A stretch of DNA of 27,642 nucleotides from the NCBI GenBank assembly GCA_964250765.1, contig CAXUHF010000067.1:1-27642 (forward strand), read 5' to 3'. Position 1 is the first letter of the stretch; each line of letters starts with the position of its first letter. A program made the translations under genes and the position numbers. Shown one piece after another: positions 15,584 to 22,436 of this stretch. The stretch comes from JBBQVS01 sp964250765 (lineage in GTDB: Bacteria > Chloroflexota > Ktedonobacteria > Ktedonobacterales > Ktedonobacteraceae). The notes under the pieces were generated by a model that saw only the letters and a list, made by a program, of their open reading frames with translations, ran no database searches and was not told where the DNA came from.

Positions 15584-15937
15584 ATGACTACAACCTACCC
15601 TTCCTTACAAACACATACCGAAAAAGATACAGCGTGTCCCGCGCTCTGGGATGCACTACGTGATGTGATGGACCCAGAATTACCCATCAGCGTTGTGGAC
15701 ATGGGCTTGATTGTCGCGCTGACACAACAGGATGGGGCCGTCGATCTCAAACTCACTTTTACCGCGATGGGCTGTCCCGCGATGGAATTTATCATGGATG
15801 ATATCCGTGAACGCCTGTTACAAGAGCCTGATGTACGCGAAGTCCATATCGACATCGTATGGGAACCTGTGTGGACGAAAGCCCGTCTGAGCGAAGAGGG
15901 CATCGACATCATGCGCTCGTGGGGAGTATCCGCATGA
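15584..15937 (+). CDS. paaD: PaaD N-terminal (MIP18/DUF59) domain as a separate protein
   Basis: A 117-residue MIP18/DUF59-type protein needed for maturation of the phenylacetyl-CoA epoxidase, probably in Fe-S or metal insertion. It shows LRDVMDPELPISVVDMGLI and FTAMGCPAMEF, with the conserved Cys in the T.MGCP motif, and VWEPVWT near the C terminus. Canonical PaaD proteins are about 165 residues and end in a four-Cys zinc ribbon. Here the protein stops before the ribbon, and a stand-alone ribbon gene lies 1.1 kb downstream. The ATG at 15584 follows AAGAGGAC. Its stop overlaps the paaB start (ATGA), indicating translational coupling. Confidence 0.87.
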   Translation: MTTTYPSLQTHTEKDTACPALWDALRDVMDPELPISVVDMGLIVALTQQDGAVDLKLTFTAMGCPAMEFIMDDIRERLLQEPDVREVHIDIVWEPVWTKARLSEEGIDIMRSWGVSA

Positions 15938-16167
15938 ACGAAACATCTGTAGGGACCGATGTATCGCGTCCTCTTCCCATATCTGATGTCGTCTGGCACG
16001 TCTATGCACGGCGCAAATATGACGAGCCATTGCACGAAATCGGCAACGTGATGGCAGATGATGTCGAGCTAGCAAAGGTGTACGCCCGAAGTATCTATGA
16101 CGAGTTTAGCTGGGTCGAAATGGTGATTATCCCACGAGACAGCATCGTTACAGTGATTAGCTCATAA
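15934..16167 (+). CDS. paaB: 1,2-phenylacetyl-CoA epoxidase subunit B, with repeat-derived N-terminal insert
   Basis: A 77-residue small structural subunit of the epoxidase that bridges PaaAC units. The family core is VWHVYARRKYDEPLHEIGNV through IYDEFSWVEMVIIPRDSI. The start ATG overlaps the previous stop and is preceded by GGGGAG. Residues 6-13, VGTDVSRP, are encoded exactly by the left arm of a family-1 palindrome, so the mature N terminus carries a mobile-repeat-derived peptide. It is shorter than E. coli PaaB (95 residues), mostly at the C terminus. The next gene starts 11 bases later. Confidence 0.85.
   Translation: MNETSVGTDVSRPLPISDVVWHVYARRKYDEPLHEIGNVMADDVELAKVYARSIYDEFSWVEMVIIPRDSIVTVISS
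15949..15971 (+). repeat. Family-1 half element, copy D, inside the paaB coding sequence
   Basis: One intact 23-base arm (GTAGGGACCGATGTATCGCG plus TCC) read in frame as VGTDVSRP. No clear right arm follows; the downstream bases encode the conserved PaaB core. Confidence 0.93.
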
Positions 16168-16178
16168 GGATAGAGTGC

Positions 16179-16946
16179 ATGAATAATCCAACAAGCACGC
16201 GCGCAGACAATCTAGCTCTCTTCGCTATTCTGTCCTCGCTGGCAGACAATAAGCAAGCAGTTGGACGACGATATGCGTACTGGTGCAATGGCGCCCCTGC
16301 ATTGGAGGCCGCCGTTGCCGCCGCTGCCATGACGCAGGATGAGTTAGGCCATGCACGTACGCTCTATCCTCTGCTGGGCGATTTTGTACAGGCGGAGGCT
16401 GACCCGACACAAGTGGAACCAGAGACACGCACGTTGCATTATTCTCTTGCCTTTCTGGATAAGAATTTCGTGGGCTGGTCCGATTTTGTCGCCACAAATT
16501 TTCTGTTTGATACCGCTCTGAGCACCTTCTTTGAGGCTGCACAGAACTCGACCTACGAACCATTACGTCAACGCGCACGAAAAATTCTGCAAGAGGAACG
16601 CATTCACCTGATGCACGGTGAGGGTTGGGTACGACGCCTGGCAAAAGCTGGCGGTGCCGTAAAAAGAACGCTTGCCACCTCAATTGACCAGCTATGGAAC
16701 GAGACTCTGTGCTGGTTTGGTCCCAACGATGACTTTGCAATGCAACACTTGCATCAAGAAGGTGTTATCGACGCTACGCCTGATGAACTACGAAGTTGTT
16801 ATCTACACAAGGTTATGCCAACACTAAAACAAATGGGCTTTGGTGTTCCCGCAACATTCAATGAAACAACACAACAATGGGAGGCAAATGAGGCGTTACC
16901 TTGGGGACGATGGGATAATGTGGGGAGACGATTTAACGCTGTGTAG
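16179..16946 (+). CDS. paaC: 1,2-phenylacetyl-CoA epoxidase subunit C
   Basis: A 255-residue ferritin-like partner of PaaA that stabilises the catalytic subunit. It shows AAMTQDELGHARTLYPLLGD (about 49-68), FVATNFLFDTALSTFFEAA and EERIHLMHGEGWVRRLAKAG (about 144-163). The DELGHA and EERIH motifs keep Glu/His pairs that in many PaaC proteins are degenerate, so metal binding is worth considering. The ATG follows AAGGATAGAGTGC. The TAG stop (16944-16946) is contributed by the start of a family-1 palindrome. The length matches PaaC (about 250). Confidence 0.9.
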   Translation: MNNPTSTRADNLALFAILSSLADNKQAVGRRYAYWCNGAPALEAAVAAAAMTQDELGHARTLYPLLGDFVQAEADPTQVEPETRTLHYSLAFLDKNFVGWSDFVATNFLFDTALSTFFEAAQNSTYEPLRQRARKILQEERIHLMHGEGWVRRLAKAGGAVKRTLATSIDQLWNETLCWFGPNDDFAMQHLHQEGVIDATPDELRSCYLHKVMPTLKQMGFGVPATFNETTQQWEANEALPWGRWDNVGRRFNAV

Positions 16947-17013
16947 GGACCGATTTATCACGTCCTTGTCGGCATGGTCAATCGTCAAGAGGACGTGATA
17001 AATCGGTCTCTAC
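16943..17013. repeat. Family-1 palindromic element, copy E (paaC stop; inside the paa operon)
   Basis: Arms 16943-16965 and 16991-17013 with a 25-base loop. The arm variant CGATTTATCACGTCC is matched by GGACGTGATAAATCG in the other arm; one mismatch near the tip (CTCTAC against GTAGGG). It separates paaC from the zinc-ribbon gene. Confidence 0.94.
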
Positions 17014-17030
17014 AGAGATAGGATGCATGA

Positions 17031-17246
17031 ATGGATATGCGCTATAATGCGAGCGAAATAGAACCACAAGGTGCGCAGATTCTCTGCCCCTATTGCGGTT
17101 CGCATCAGACAGAATTATTCTCATTATTCGGTCAGCAACTGCTGACGGTACAGTATTATTGTAATGCTTGTCATACACCGTTTGAACGTATCAAGGATGA
17201 TGAGGTCCTGAACGACTACGCAGCACGAAAGGAAAGCGAAGCATGA
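17031..17246 (+). CDS. PaaD C-terminal zinc-ribbon domain as a separate small protein
   Basis: A 71-residue protein with two Cys pairs, CPYCGS (about 19-24) and CNACHTPFERIK (about 45-56), around SLFGQQLLTVQYY. This pattern (CPxCGS..T.L.S.FG....YYC..C..PFE.FK) is the C-terminal ribbon of canonical PaaD. It therefore appears to be the detached second half of PaaD, supplying zinc-ribbon function in trans to the DUF59 protein upstream. The ATG at 17031 lies behind GAGATAGGATG. Its stop overlaps the ATG of the enoyl-CoA hydratase gene (ATGA), so it is translated within the operon despite the palindrome before it. Confidence 0.82.
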   Translation: MDMRYNASEIEPQGAQILCPYCGSHQTELFSLFGQQLLTVQYYCNACHTPFERIKDDEVLNDYAARKESEA

Positions 17247-18043
17247 CGACAACTACAGAGCGTACACTGGTAAACTACACCGTAACCGAGGGTATCGCGG
17301 TTATCGAACTCACGAATGCACCCGCTAACACGTATAGCTATGAGATGATGCAGCAACTCGACCACGCTATTCTGGAGGCTCGTTTCGACGAGAGCGTTCA
17401 CGTGGTGGTAATACGTGGCGCAGGCGAAAAGTTCTTTTGTGCTGGAGCAGAGATTAGTATGCTGAATAAGGTTTCGCCAACCTTCAAGTATTATTTCTGT
17501 CTCCACGCAAACGAGACGCTGACACGACTTGAGCAAACGCCCAAACTGGTGATTGCCGCGCTCAATGGACATACCGTTGGTGGTGGTTTAGAGATCGCGC
17601 TCGCCTGTGATATTCGTATCGCGCGACGAGGTGCTGGCAAAGTTGGTCTACCAGAGGTCAGTCTGGGTGTTATGGCTGGTACAGGTGGTACACAGCGTAT
17701 GGCACGAGCATTACCAAAGAACAAGGCAATAGAGTTGATGACTGAGGGCCGCTTGTTCAGCTTCGAGGATGCCCTAGAACTCGATTTGATTAACTACATC
17801 TACGAGTCCGATAACTATTGGGAACAGGTCATGGCCTACGCAAAAACATTTTGCCCGCCGAACCGCGCCTCTAAGACGGTTGGACGCATTAAACGCTCGG
17901 TGCAGTCTGGCTCGGAGATGGCCTTTTCCGAATCGCTCGCCCTCGAACGTGAGTTGCAACAACTCTGCTTCCAGAGCGAAGATGCAAAGGAGGGTATTGC
18001 TGCCTCCATCGAAAAACGTAAAGGGACATTTGCAGGGAAATAA
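17243..18043 (+). CDS. Enoyl-CoA hydratase/isomerase family protein (phenylacetate pathway)
   Basis: A 266-residue crotonase-fold enzyme. The oxyanion-hole segment FFCAGAEISML (about 65-75), GHTVGGGLEIALACD with Glu117 and GLPEVSLGVMAGTGGTQRM with Glu138 place both catalytic glutamates of true hydratases. It is likely to act on ring-opened or epoxy intermediates of phenylacetyl-CoA degradation, as PaaF or PaaG do; which one cannot be settled by eye. It is translationally coupled to the zinc-ribbon gene (4-base overlap) and is the last gene of the operon, followed by a long terminator hairpin. Confidence 0.88.
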   Translation: MTTTTERTLVNYTVTEGIAVIELTNAPANTYSYEMMQQLDHAILEARFDESVHVVVIRGAGEKFFCAGAEISMLNKVSPTFKYYFCLHANETLTRLEQTPKLVIAALNGHTVGGGLEIALACDIRIARRGAGKVGLPEVSLGVMAGTGGTQRMARALPKNKAIELMTEGRLFSFEDALELDLINYIYESDNYWEQVMAYAKTFCPPNRASKTVGRIKRSVQSGSEMAFSESLALERELQQLCFQSEDAKEGIAASIEKRKGTFAGK

Positions 18044-18045
18044 TC

Positions 18046-18115
18046 AGATAGAACAATAAAAAAAGCAGTATGTAGTCATACATGACTACATACTGCTTTT
18101 TTTATTGTTCTATCT
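18046..18115 (+). terminator. Perfect 34-bp hairpin terminator of the paa operon
   Basis: Arms 18046-18079 and 18082-18115 are fully complementary, with a two-base loop. Long A and T runs lie inside the arms (AATAAAAAAAGCAG / CTGCTTTTTTTATT), so transcripts from either strand would meet a stem followed by U residues. It begins 3 bases after the stop codon. Confidence 0.88.
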
Positions 18116-18147
18116 GGAAAGGGAACTTTTTCTTCGCAAGAAACGTC

Positions 18148-18176
18148 TTGACAAAGGACAAGATATCCAACATATT
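18148..18176 (+). promoter_or_regulatory. Promoter of the lipoprotein gene at 18203
   Basis: TTGACA (18148-18153), a 17-base spacer, then CATATT (18171-18176), 27 bases before the start codon. The -35 is consensus and the -10 fair. Confidence 0.6.
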
Positions 18177-18202
18177 GCAACAGTATCAAAGGAGCATATA
18201 GA

Positions 18203-18742
18203 ATGCCTACTCTTCATTTTTTGACAAACACAAAACGATCTCTATCGTCATTCTTTCTCGCCCTCGTGCTACTTACCCTCACTGGTATCGTTGCCGCCTG
18301 TGGTACAAACGCGGGTTCAGGAACAAGTACTGGTGGAACAGGAAGTAGTCCCGCGAATCCATCTCCTACGGCGGTTAAAGGCTATGGAACTGCGCAAGGT
18401 TGTCCCAGTGATATGGTTGTGAGTACCGCACCTTCAGTAGCAAACGTAGTGGTGAAGCCAGGTCAGACGAACGCTCCGATTACTGCGCATGTCGGTGATG
18501 TGGTAGAGATTCGTTTACCATTTGGTCAAAAGTGGTCAGGCCCGACTGCTTCAGTGGGGGGCTTGGAAATGCAGCAACCATCAGGCTACGCATGGAAAAC
18601 TGATAATGTGTGTGTGTGGCGTTTCACCGCTAAGTCTGCTGGCACGACTAACCTTGAGTTTCATCAGCAAGCATTGTGTAAAAAGGGTCAACTTTGTCCC
18701 ATGTATATTGCGGAGGTCCCCTTCACCATCACTGTGAAATAA
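18203..18742 (+). CDS. Lipoprotein with chagasin-like (inhibitor I42) beta domain
   Basis: A 179-residue exported lipoprotein. A basic N terminus and hydrophobic stretch (14-31) end in the lipobox GIVAAC (Cys33). A Gly/Ser/Thr linker (34-58) follows. The C-terminal domain (about 62-179) has the run VGDVVEIRLPFGQKWSG, then GYAWKTDN and FTAKSAGTTNLEF, a pattern like the Ig-fold cysteine-protease inhibitors of family I42 (chagasin), which use such loops to bind papain-like enzymes. Four cysteines in the domain may form disulfides. Start ATG has AAAGGAG 8 bases upstream. Lipoprotein status is confident; the chagasin assignment is moderate. Confidence 0.75.
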   Translation: MPTLHFLTNTKRSLSSFFLALVLLTLTGIVAACGTNAGSGTSTGGTGSSPANPSPTAVKGYGTAQGCPSDMVVSTAPSVANVVVKPGQTNAPITAHVGDVVEIRLPFGQKWSGPTASVGGLEMQQPSGYAWKTDNVCVWRFTAKSAGTTNLEFHQQALCKKGQLCPMYIAEVPFTITVK

Positions 18743-18809
18743 TTGTTATTAGAGGTTGTACGAATGCCATACATAGCATTCGTACAACCTCTAATAACAA
18801 TTATTTCAC
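18734..18809. terminator. Bidirectional terminator overlapping the 3' ends of two convergent genes
   Basis: 34-base perfect arms (18734-18767 and 18776-18809) with an 8-base loop. The arms contain the stop codons of both the plus-strand lipoprotein gene and the minus-strand hydrolase gene, so both proteins end in the same Val-Lys because the same bases encode both ends. Confidence 0.88.
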
Positions 18810-19439
18810 TGATTGTAGCCACCGTTTAGCCTCTCGAACCTCTTCGTGTGTAATCGTATGTCCACCGTTATGCCAATAAGCCTCGACAGCTGCGCCTGCC
18901 TGTTGCAACATTTGCACGAGTTGCTCTGTATTTGGCATTGGGACAATTGGGTCACGGCGACCCGCACCTATAAACACTTGCTTGTCTGTAAGATTCGGCA
19001 ATTCCTCTGGTACAAATGGCACCATTGGATGAAGCAATACTGCTGCTGCGAGGGCCTGTGGACGTAGCAGTAGCATACTTGCCGCGATATTTGCTCCATT
19101 GGAGAAGCCAACCGCGATTACGCGTTCGGCATCGAAACTGTATGTTGTACTTGCGATGCCCACAAAATCCGCGAGTTCATGTGTGCGCTCTATCAGGTCT
19201 GGTACATCAAAGACGCCCTCAGCAAGACGACGGAAGAAGCGTGGCATTCCATTTTCGAGTACCTTGCCACGAAGACCGAGTAACCCCGCGTTTGGGTTCA
19301 GCATACGTCCCAGGTCCAGTAGATCATTCTCATTTCCACCTGTGCCGTGCAACAACAATAGCGTCGGTTCATGCCGTCCCGTTTGCACCGGAGGGATATA
19401 GTGATGTGTAAAGCTCAGCATATTTTTCTTGTTGTTCAT
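18801..19439 (-). CDS. Carboxylesterase/phospholipase-type alpha/beta hydrolase
   Basis: A 212-residue alpha/beta hydrolase of the carboxylesterase/lysophospholipase-like (YpfH/acyl-protein thioesterase) type, probably cytoplasmic since no signal peptide is seen. LLLHGTGGNENDLL is the oxyanion loop. The triad is Ser113 in VGFSNGAN, Asp163 in GRRDPIVP and His194 in NGGHTITHEE. The start at 19437-19439 (MNNKKN) was preferred because AAAGG lies 9 bases upstream; two earlier ATGs are too close to it. It converges on the lipoprotein gene through a shared terminator. The substrate is unknown. Confidence 0.88.
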   Translation of the reverse strand: MNNKKNMLSFTHHYIPPVQTGRHEPTLLLLHGTGGNENDLLDLGRMLNPNAGLLGLRGKVLENGMPRFFRRLAEGVFDVPDLIERTHELADFVGIASTTYSFDAERVIAVGFSNGANIAASMLLLRPQALAAAVLLHPMVPFVPEELPNLTDKQVFIGAGRRDPIVPMPNTEQLVQMLQQAGAAVEAYWHNGGHTITHEEVREAKRWLQSVK

Positions 19440-19462
19440 TCGCATCATCCTTTACGTCTATT

Positions 19463-19704
19463 GTAGGGGTCTAATTCTATTACACCTATAGGCGTCAAGT
19501 TAAGCAAAGATGAGCTTATGTGCGAAGGGGCTTCTCAAGCCAGTTCACAAGGATTGTAGACTCGCAAAACGTGAGAGCGTTCCTTGCCAGACAATAGCTC
19601 CTTTGTTCGTAGAGGGCAATTGCGGCATTGGCTTGAGAAGTCACTCGGAAGAGTCTCATGGGTTTCTCCTTTCAAAGCTCTGCAATCCTTAACTTGACGC
19701 CTAT
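19463..19704. repeat. Composite element: family-2 left arm plus 218-bp segment with 17-bp inverted ends
   Basis: 19463-19486 is a family-2 arm (GTAGGGGTCTAATTCTATTA...). It is followed by a segment, 19487-19704, whose ends ATAGGCGTCAAGTTAAG (19488-19504) and its exact complement (19688-19704) are inverted. An inner inverted pair CTTCTCAAGCCA (19531-19542 / 19629-19640) adds a second stem. The segment is flanked by a 21-base direct repeat (19466-19486 and 19705-19725). It contains no convincing gene. Confidence 0.8.
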
Positions 19705-19820
19705 GGGGTCTAATTCTATTACACCCTGTTGGCGATGCACAAATTTAGAGGTATGTTGAAACGCTTGTACATGTTTCCCAACATTGTTGATTGCCAACAG
19801 GGTGTAATAGAATTAGACCC
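19705..19820. repeat. Family-2 MITE-like palindromic element, copy 1
   Basis: Arms 19706-19733 and 19793-19820 are perfect 28-base inverted repeats (core GGGTCTAATTCTATTACACC) around a 59-base centre. This is a complete unit of the type seen again at 22437-22560. It lies about 60 bases upstream of the LppX-like gene. Confidence 0.92.
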
Positions 19821-19834
19821 TTACATGGTACAAT

Positions 19835-19856
19835 GATATCGCACTACTACGATATC
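19835..19856 (+). promoter_or_regulatory. Operator-like inverted repeat upstream of the LppX-like gene
   Basis: GATATCG (19835-19841) and CGATATC (19850-19856) are spaced by 8 bases, just after a TACAAT hexamer (19829-19834) that could be a -10. No good -35 is seen. Possible repressor site for the lipoprotein/MFS pair. Confidence 0.4.
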
Positions 19857-19882
19857 TCATCTATACATAAAGGGAAATACTT

Positions 19883-20581
19883 ATGCACAGATATACAGTT
19901 CTTCCCCTCTTTATACTATTGCTCAGTTTCGCCTGCATCCTGGCTGCTTGTGGTGGTGATACTGCGGCGTCTACCCCAACGGCACCCCAACTTATCAAAA
20001 ATGCCCAGACCGCTCTACAAAAGGTCACGGCCTATCACTTCAATCTTGCTGCCGAAGGTGCGGGTGCTGGTGGCTTCCTGGTTGTGAAAAGTGCTGATGG
20101 TGATACTATTGTACCTGACAAACTTCAGGCTGATGCTGACGCGGTTGTGTTAGGAAACATCGTGAAGGTGAAGATTATTTCTCTAGCGGACAAGCAATAC
20201 GTTACCGATCCCATAAGTGGCAAGTGGCAACCTACAACTGGCCTGCTAGACCCGCGCACTCTCTCAGACTCCAAAACTGGCATTATCGCTATTCTGGGAC
20301 TTATTCAAAATCCTAGCACACCAACAGATAGTAACGTTGATGGCAAACCCTGCTGGAACATCAATGGTCAACTCAACGCTAAAGACATTCAAGGCATTAC
20401 GGGTGGTGGAACTCCTGCCAATGCCAAAGATGATGTGTCAACGTGTATCGGCAAATCTGACAGCTTGCCCTATCAAATTCGTATCACTGGTATTGCCATA
20501 CAGGGCGACACCGACAAAACGGTACGTACCTTTAAGCTCTCAAAATTCAATGAAAGTATCACTATCGTTGCGCCAATCTAG
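19883..20581 (+). CDS. LppX/LprAFG-family lipoprotein (LprG-like)
   Basis: A 232-residue lipoprotein: signal peptide 1-22 with lipobox ILAAC (Cys23), Thr/Ser linker, then a domain of the mycobacterial LppX/LprA/F/G type, which forms a half-barrel with a hydrophobic cavity that carries lipids. Family-like stretches are LIKNAQTALQKVTAYHFNLA, VVKSADGD...PDKLQADADAV, VKVKIISLADKQYVTDPISGKW and the late YQIRITGIAIQGDTDKTVRTF. Two cysteines (CWNI and DVSTCIG) may pair. ATG follows AAAGGGAAATACTT. It is directly upstream of an MFS exporter, the same pairing as lprG-Rv1410c (P55) in mycobacteria, which supports a lipid-carrier role. Confidence 0.82.
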   Translation: MHRYTVLPLFILLLSFACILAACGGDTAASTPTAPQLIKNAQTALQKVTAYHFNLAAEGAGAGGFLVVKSADGDTIVPDKLQADADAVVLGNIVKVKIISLADKQYVTDPISGKWQPTTGLLDPRTLSDSKTGIIAILGLIQNPSTPTDSNVDGKPCWNINGQLNAKDIQGITGGGTPANAKDDVSTCIGKSDSLPYQIRITGIAIQGDTDKTVRTFKLSKFNESITIVAPI

Positions 20582-20596
20582 CGTAAGAGGGTATTC

Positions 20597-20680
20597 ATGC
20601 ACAGAAAAGAGATGTATATAGGGAATGATGAAGGCAGCGGGTGCCCTAGCTCTACATCGGGTGACGTATATGAGACCTGA
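20597..20680 (+). CDS. Possible 27-codon leader peptide coupled to the MFS gene
   Basis: A short frame (starts MHRKEMYIGNDEG) begins at an ATG with a strong AAGAGGG site 5 bases upstream, while the MFS gene has only weak sites. Its TGA (20678-20680) ends one base before the ATG at 20682 that best starts the transporter. This would allow translational coupling from the small frame into the transporter. Alternatively the small frame is accidental and the MFS protein starts at 20625 or 20670. Low confidence as a real peptide. Confidence 0.35.
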   Translation: MHRKEMYIGNDEGSGCPSSTSGDVYET

Positions 20681-20681
20681 T

Positions 20682-22373
20682 ATGACAAAAAACACAGGAC
20701 GTTTAGCACTCCTCGCGGCGTCTATCGCGGTCTTTCTCACCGCGCTTGATCAGACGGTTGTCGTGACGGCCTTGCCACAAATCGTCACCGACCTAAGTAT
20801 ACCGATCAATCAGATTGATCGTGCCGCTTGGATTATCAGTGGTTATTTGCTAGGCTATGTCATTGTTATGCCACTTATGGGTCGTGTCTCCGATCTGTAC
20901 GGACGCCGCCGTGTCCTCATTATCTGTCTCGGTATCTTCGCGGCAGGTTCGCTTTTGTGTGGACTTTCCCCCATGCTAGGTGGTAGTGATGTTGGTACAC
21001 AGATTGTCGCACCTCTACAATATCTTGGTGTTAATATTGATGCCCCTGGCTTGATTTGGCTTGTCGCGGCACGTTTTGTACAGGCCGTTGGGGGCGGTGC
21101 TGTTGTACCTATCGCAATGGCGATAGCGGGAGATTTTTATGGTTGGGAACGACGTAGTTTTGCCCTTGGCTTGATCGGTATGGTGACAGAGGCCGGTGGC
21201 GTGCTGGGACCGCTCTACGGCTCTCTCATCGTCCAGCTAGCGGGCTGGCCTATGATCTTCTACCTCAATCTACCAATTGTCGCTATCCTGCTCTTCCTGG
21301 TCTGGCGTTTTATTCCTACTCACAACATAGCAGGAAGCACACAACACACACGAGGACGTATTGATCTACTTGGCACACTCCTACTCGGTGCTTCCCTGAC
21401 CTGTCTCAGTCTTGGTCTTGCGCAAGAGGCGGCACAAATTACACCCGCAACTCTTGGTGCTAGCAATGCCACTGTCCAGAACAATCCCTGGTTGATTGCT
21501 GCGGCATTGATCCTGCTGGCGTGTTTTATTGGTTTTGAGTTTGCGCGTGAGCGACGTGCAGGATGGCCTGTTATCGAACTCTCACTTTTTAAGCGTAGCA
21601 CGTTCTCTGCTGCTGCCCTCGTCAGTTTACTTGTTGGTGCCGCTCTCATTATTGCGATGGCTGATATTCCAATTTTTGTCGCCACTGTCTTGAATCGTCC
21701 GGCGTTGGAGAGTGGACTTGCGCTCTTGCGTCTTACCGCGATGATTCCAGTTGGAGCTTTGCTTGGCGGTTGGCTCTGCTCCCGTATCACCTGTCGCTGG
21801 ACTGCATTGCTTGGCTTATTGCCTACCGCGCTCGGCTTCTGGCTTATGCATCTCTGGTCGCTTCACGTTGATTGGACACAGATCACCGAGAGTACGCTGC
21901 TCGCAGGCTTTGGTTTTGGTCTGGTCATCGCTCCCATTGGCACAACCGCGATAAATGCGGCAAACGAGCAACAGATGGGTATGGCATCATCTATCATAAC
22001 TATGTTGCGCATGGTTGGTATGATTCTTGGCCTTGCCGCTCTTACCTCCTGGGGATTGGGCCGTTTCCGCGCACTTGCTACTCTGTTTACACTACCTGCA
22101 GGTATCAAGTTTGGCAGTGCGGCATACAACACGCTGTACGGCAATTATCTGGTCTCAGCCGCGCATACCGTTTACACCGATATTTTTCTGGTGGCTGGTG
22201 TTATCTGCCTTATAGCCCTTCTTCCAGCCCTCTTTTTGCAGGGAAGAAAACTCTCTTCGCCTCCTGTTCGTAGTACTGTAGGAACCGATTTATCGCGTCC
22301 TATTCAACAGTCAGAATATATACAGGACGTAGAAATGCCCGTTATGAATTTTGACAATCGACCGTCGAAATGA
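20682..22373 (+). CDS. 14-TM major facilitator superfamily exporter (DHA2 type; P55/Rv1410c-like position)
   Basis: A drug:H+ antiporter-2 family transporter of about 563 residues with 14 predicted membrane helices. Motif D1 in helix 1 (FLTALDQTVVVTALPQI) and motif A (GRVSDLYGRRRVLI) are clear, and motif C-like AGGVLGPLYGSLI lies in helix 5. The start is uncertain: 20682 fits coupling with the leader frame, but ATGs at 20670 and 20625 are in frame. The cytoplasmic C-terminal tail includes VGTDLSRP (22278-22300), encoded by a family-1 palindrome arm, so the last 30 or so residues look repeat-derived. With the LprG-like lipoprotein upstream it likely exports a lipid or hydrophobic compound. Confidence 0.88.
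   Translation: MTKNTGRLALLAASIAVFLTALDQTVVVTALPQIVTDLSIPINQIDRAAWIISGYLLGYVIVMPLMGRVSDLYGRRRVLIICLGIFAAGSLLCGLSPMLGGSDVGTQIVAPLQYLGVNIDAPGLIWLVAARFVQAVGGGAVVPIAMAIAGDFYGWERRSFALGLIGMVTEAGGVLGPLYGSLIVQLAGWPMIFYLNLPIVAILLFLVWRFIPTHNIAGSTQHTRGRIDLLGTLLLGASLTCLSLGLAQEAAQITPATLGASNATVQNNPWLIAAALILLACFIGFEFARERRAGWPVIELSLFKRSTFSAAALVSLLVGAALIIAMADIPIFVATVLNRPALESGLALLRLTAMIPVGALLGGWLCSRITCRWTALLGLLPTALGFWLMHLWSLHVDWTQITESTLLAGFGFGLVIAPIGTTAINAANEQQMGMASSIITMLRMVGMILGLAALTSWGLGRFRALATLFTLPAGIKFGSAAYNTLYGNYLVSAAHTVYTDIFLVAGVICLIALLPALFLQGRKLSSPPVRSTVGTDLSRPIQQSEYIQDVEMPVMNFDNRPSK
22278..22340 (+). repeat. Family-1 element, copy F, decayed, within the MFS 3' coding end
   Basis: The left arm 22278-22300 has one change from consensus (GTAGGAACC for GTAGGGACC) and is read in frame as VGTDLSRP. 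After a 24-base centre, GGACGTAGAAATGCCC (22325-22340) looks like a degraded right arm (intact form GGACGCGATAAATCGG). The gene reads through it and stops at 22373. Confidence 0.8.
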
Positions 22374-22436
22374 ATGGATGTATTGTAGGGGCTATAATTA
22401 TGCGGTTTGACAAACGCATCAGGAGATAAAACGTCT

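Noticed and set aside
15971..16010. Right arm of a family-1 element inside the paaB core
   Set aside because: Loose resemblance to a GGACG...CGG arm exists, but this stretch encodes the conserved PaaB core, so it is more likely ancestral coding sequence.
19510..19692. 60-residue frame inside the 218-bp segment as a transposase fragment
   Set aside because: Composition and sequence show no transposase motif; the segment is explained by its nested inverted repeats.
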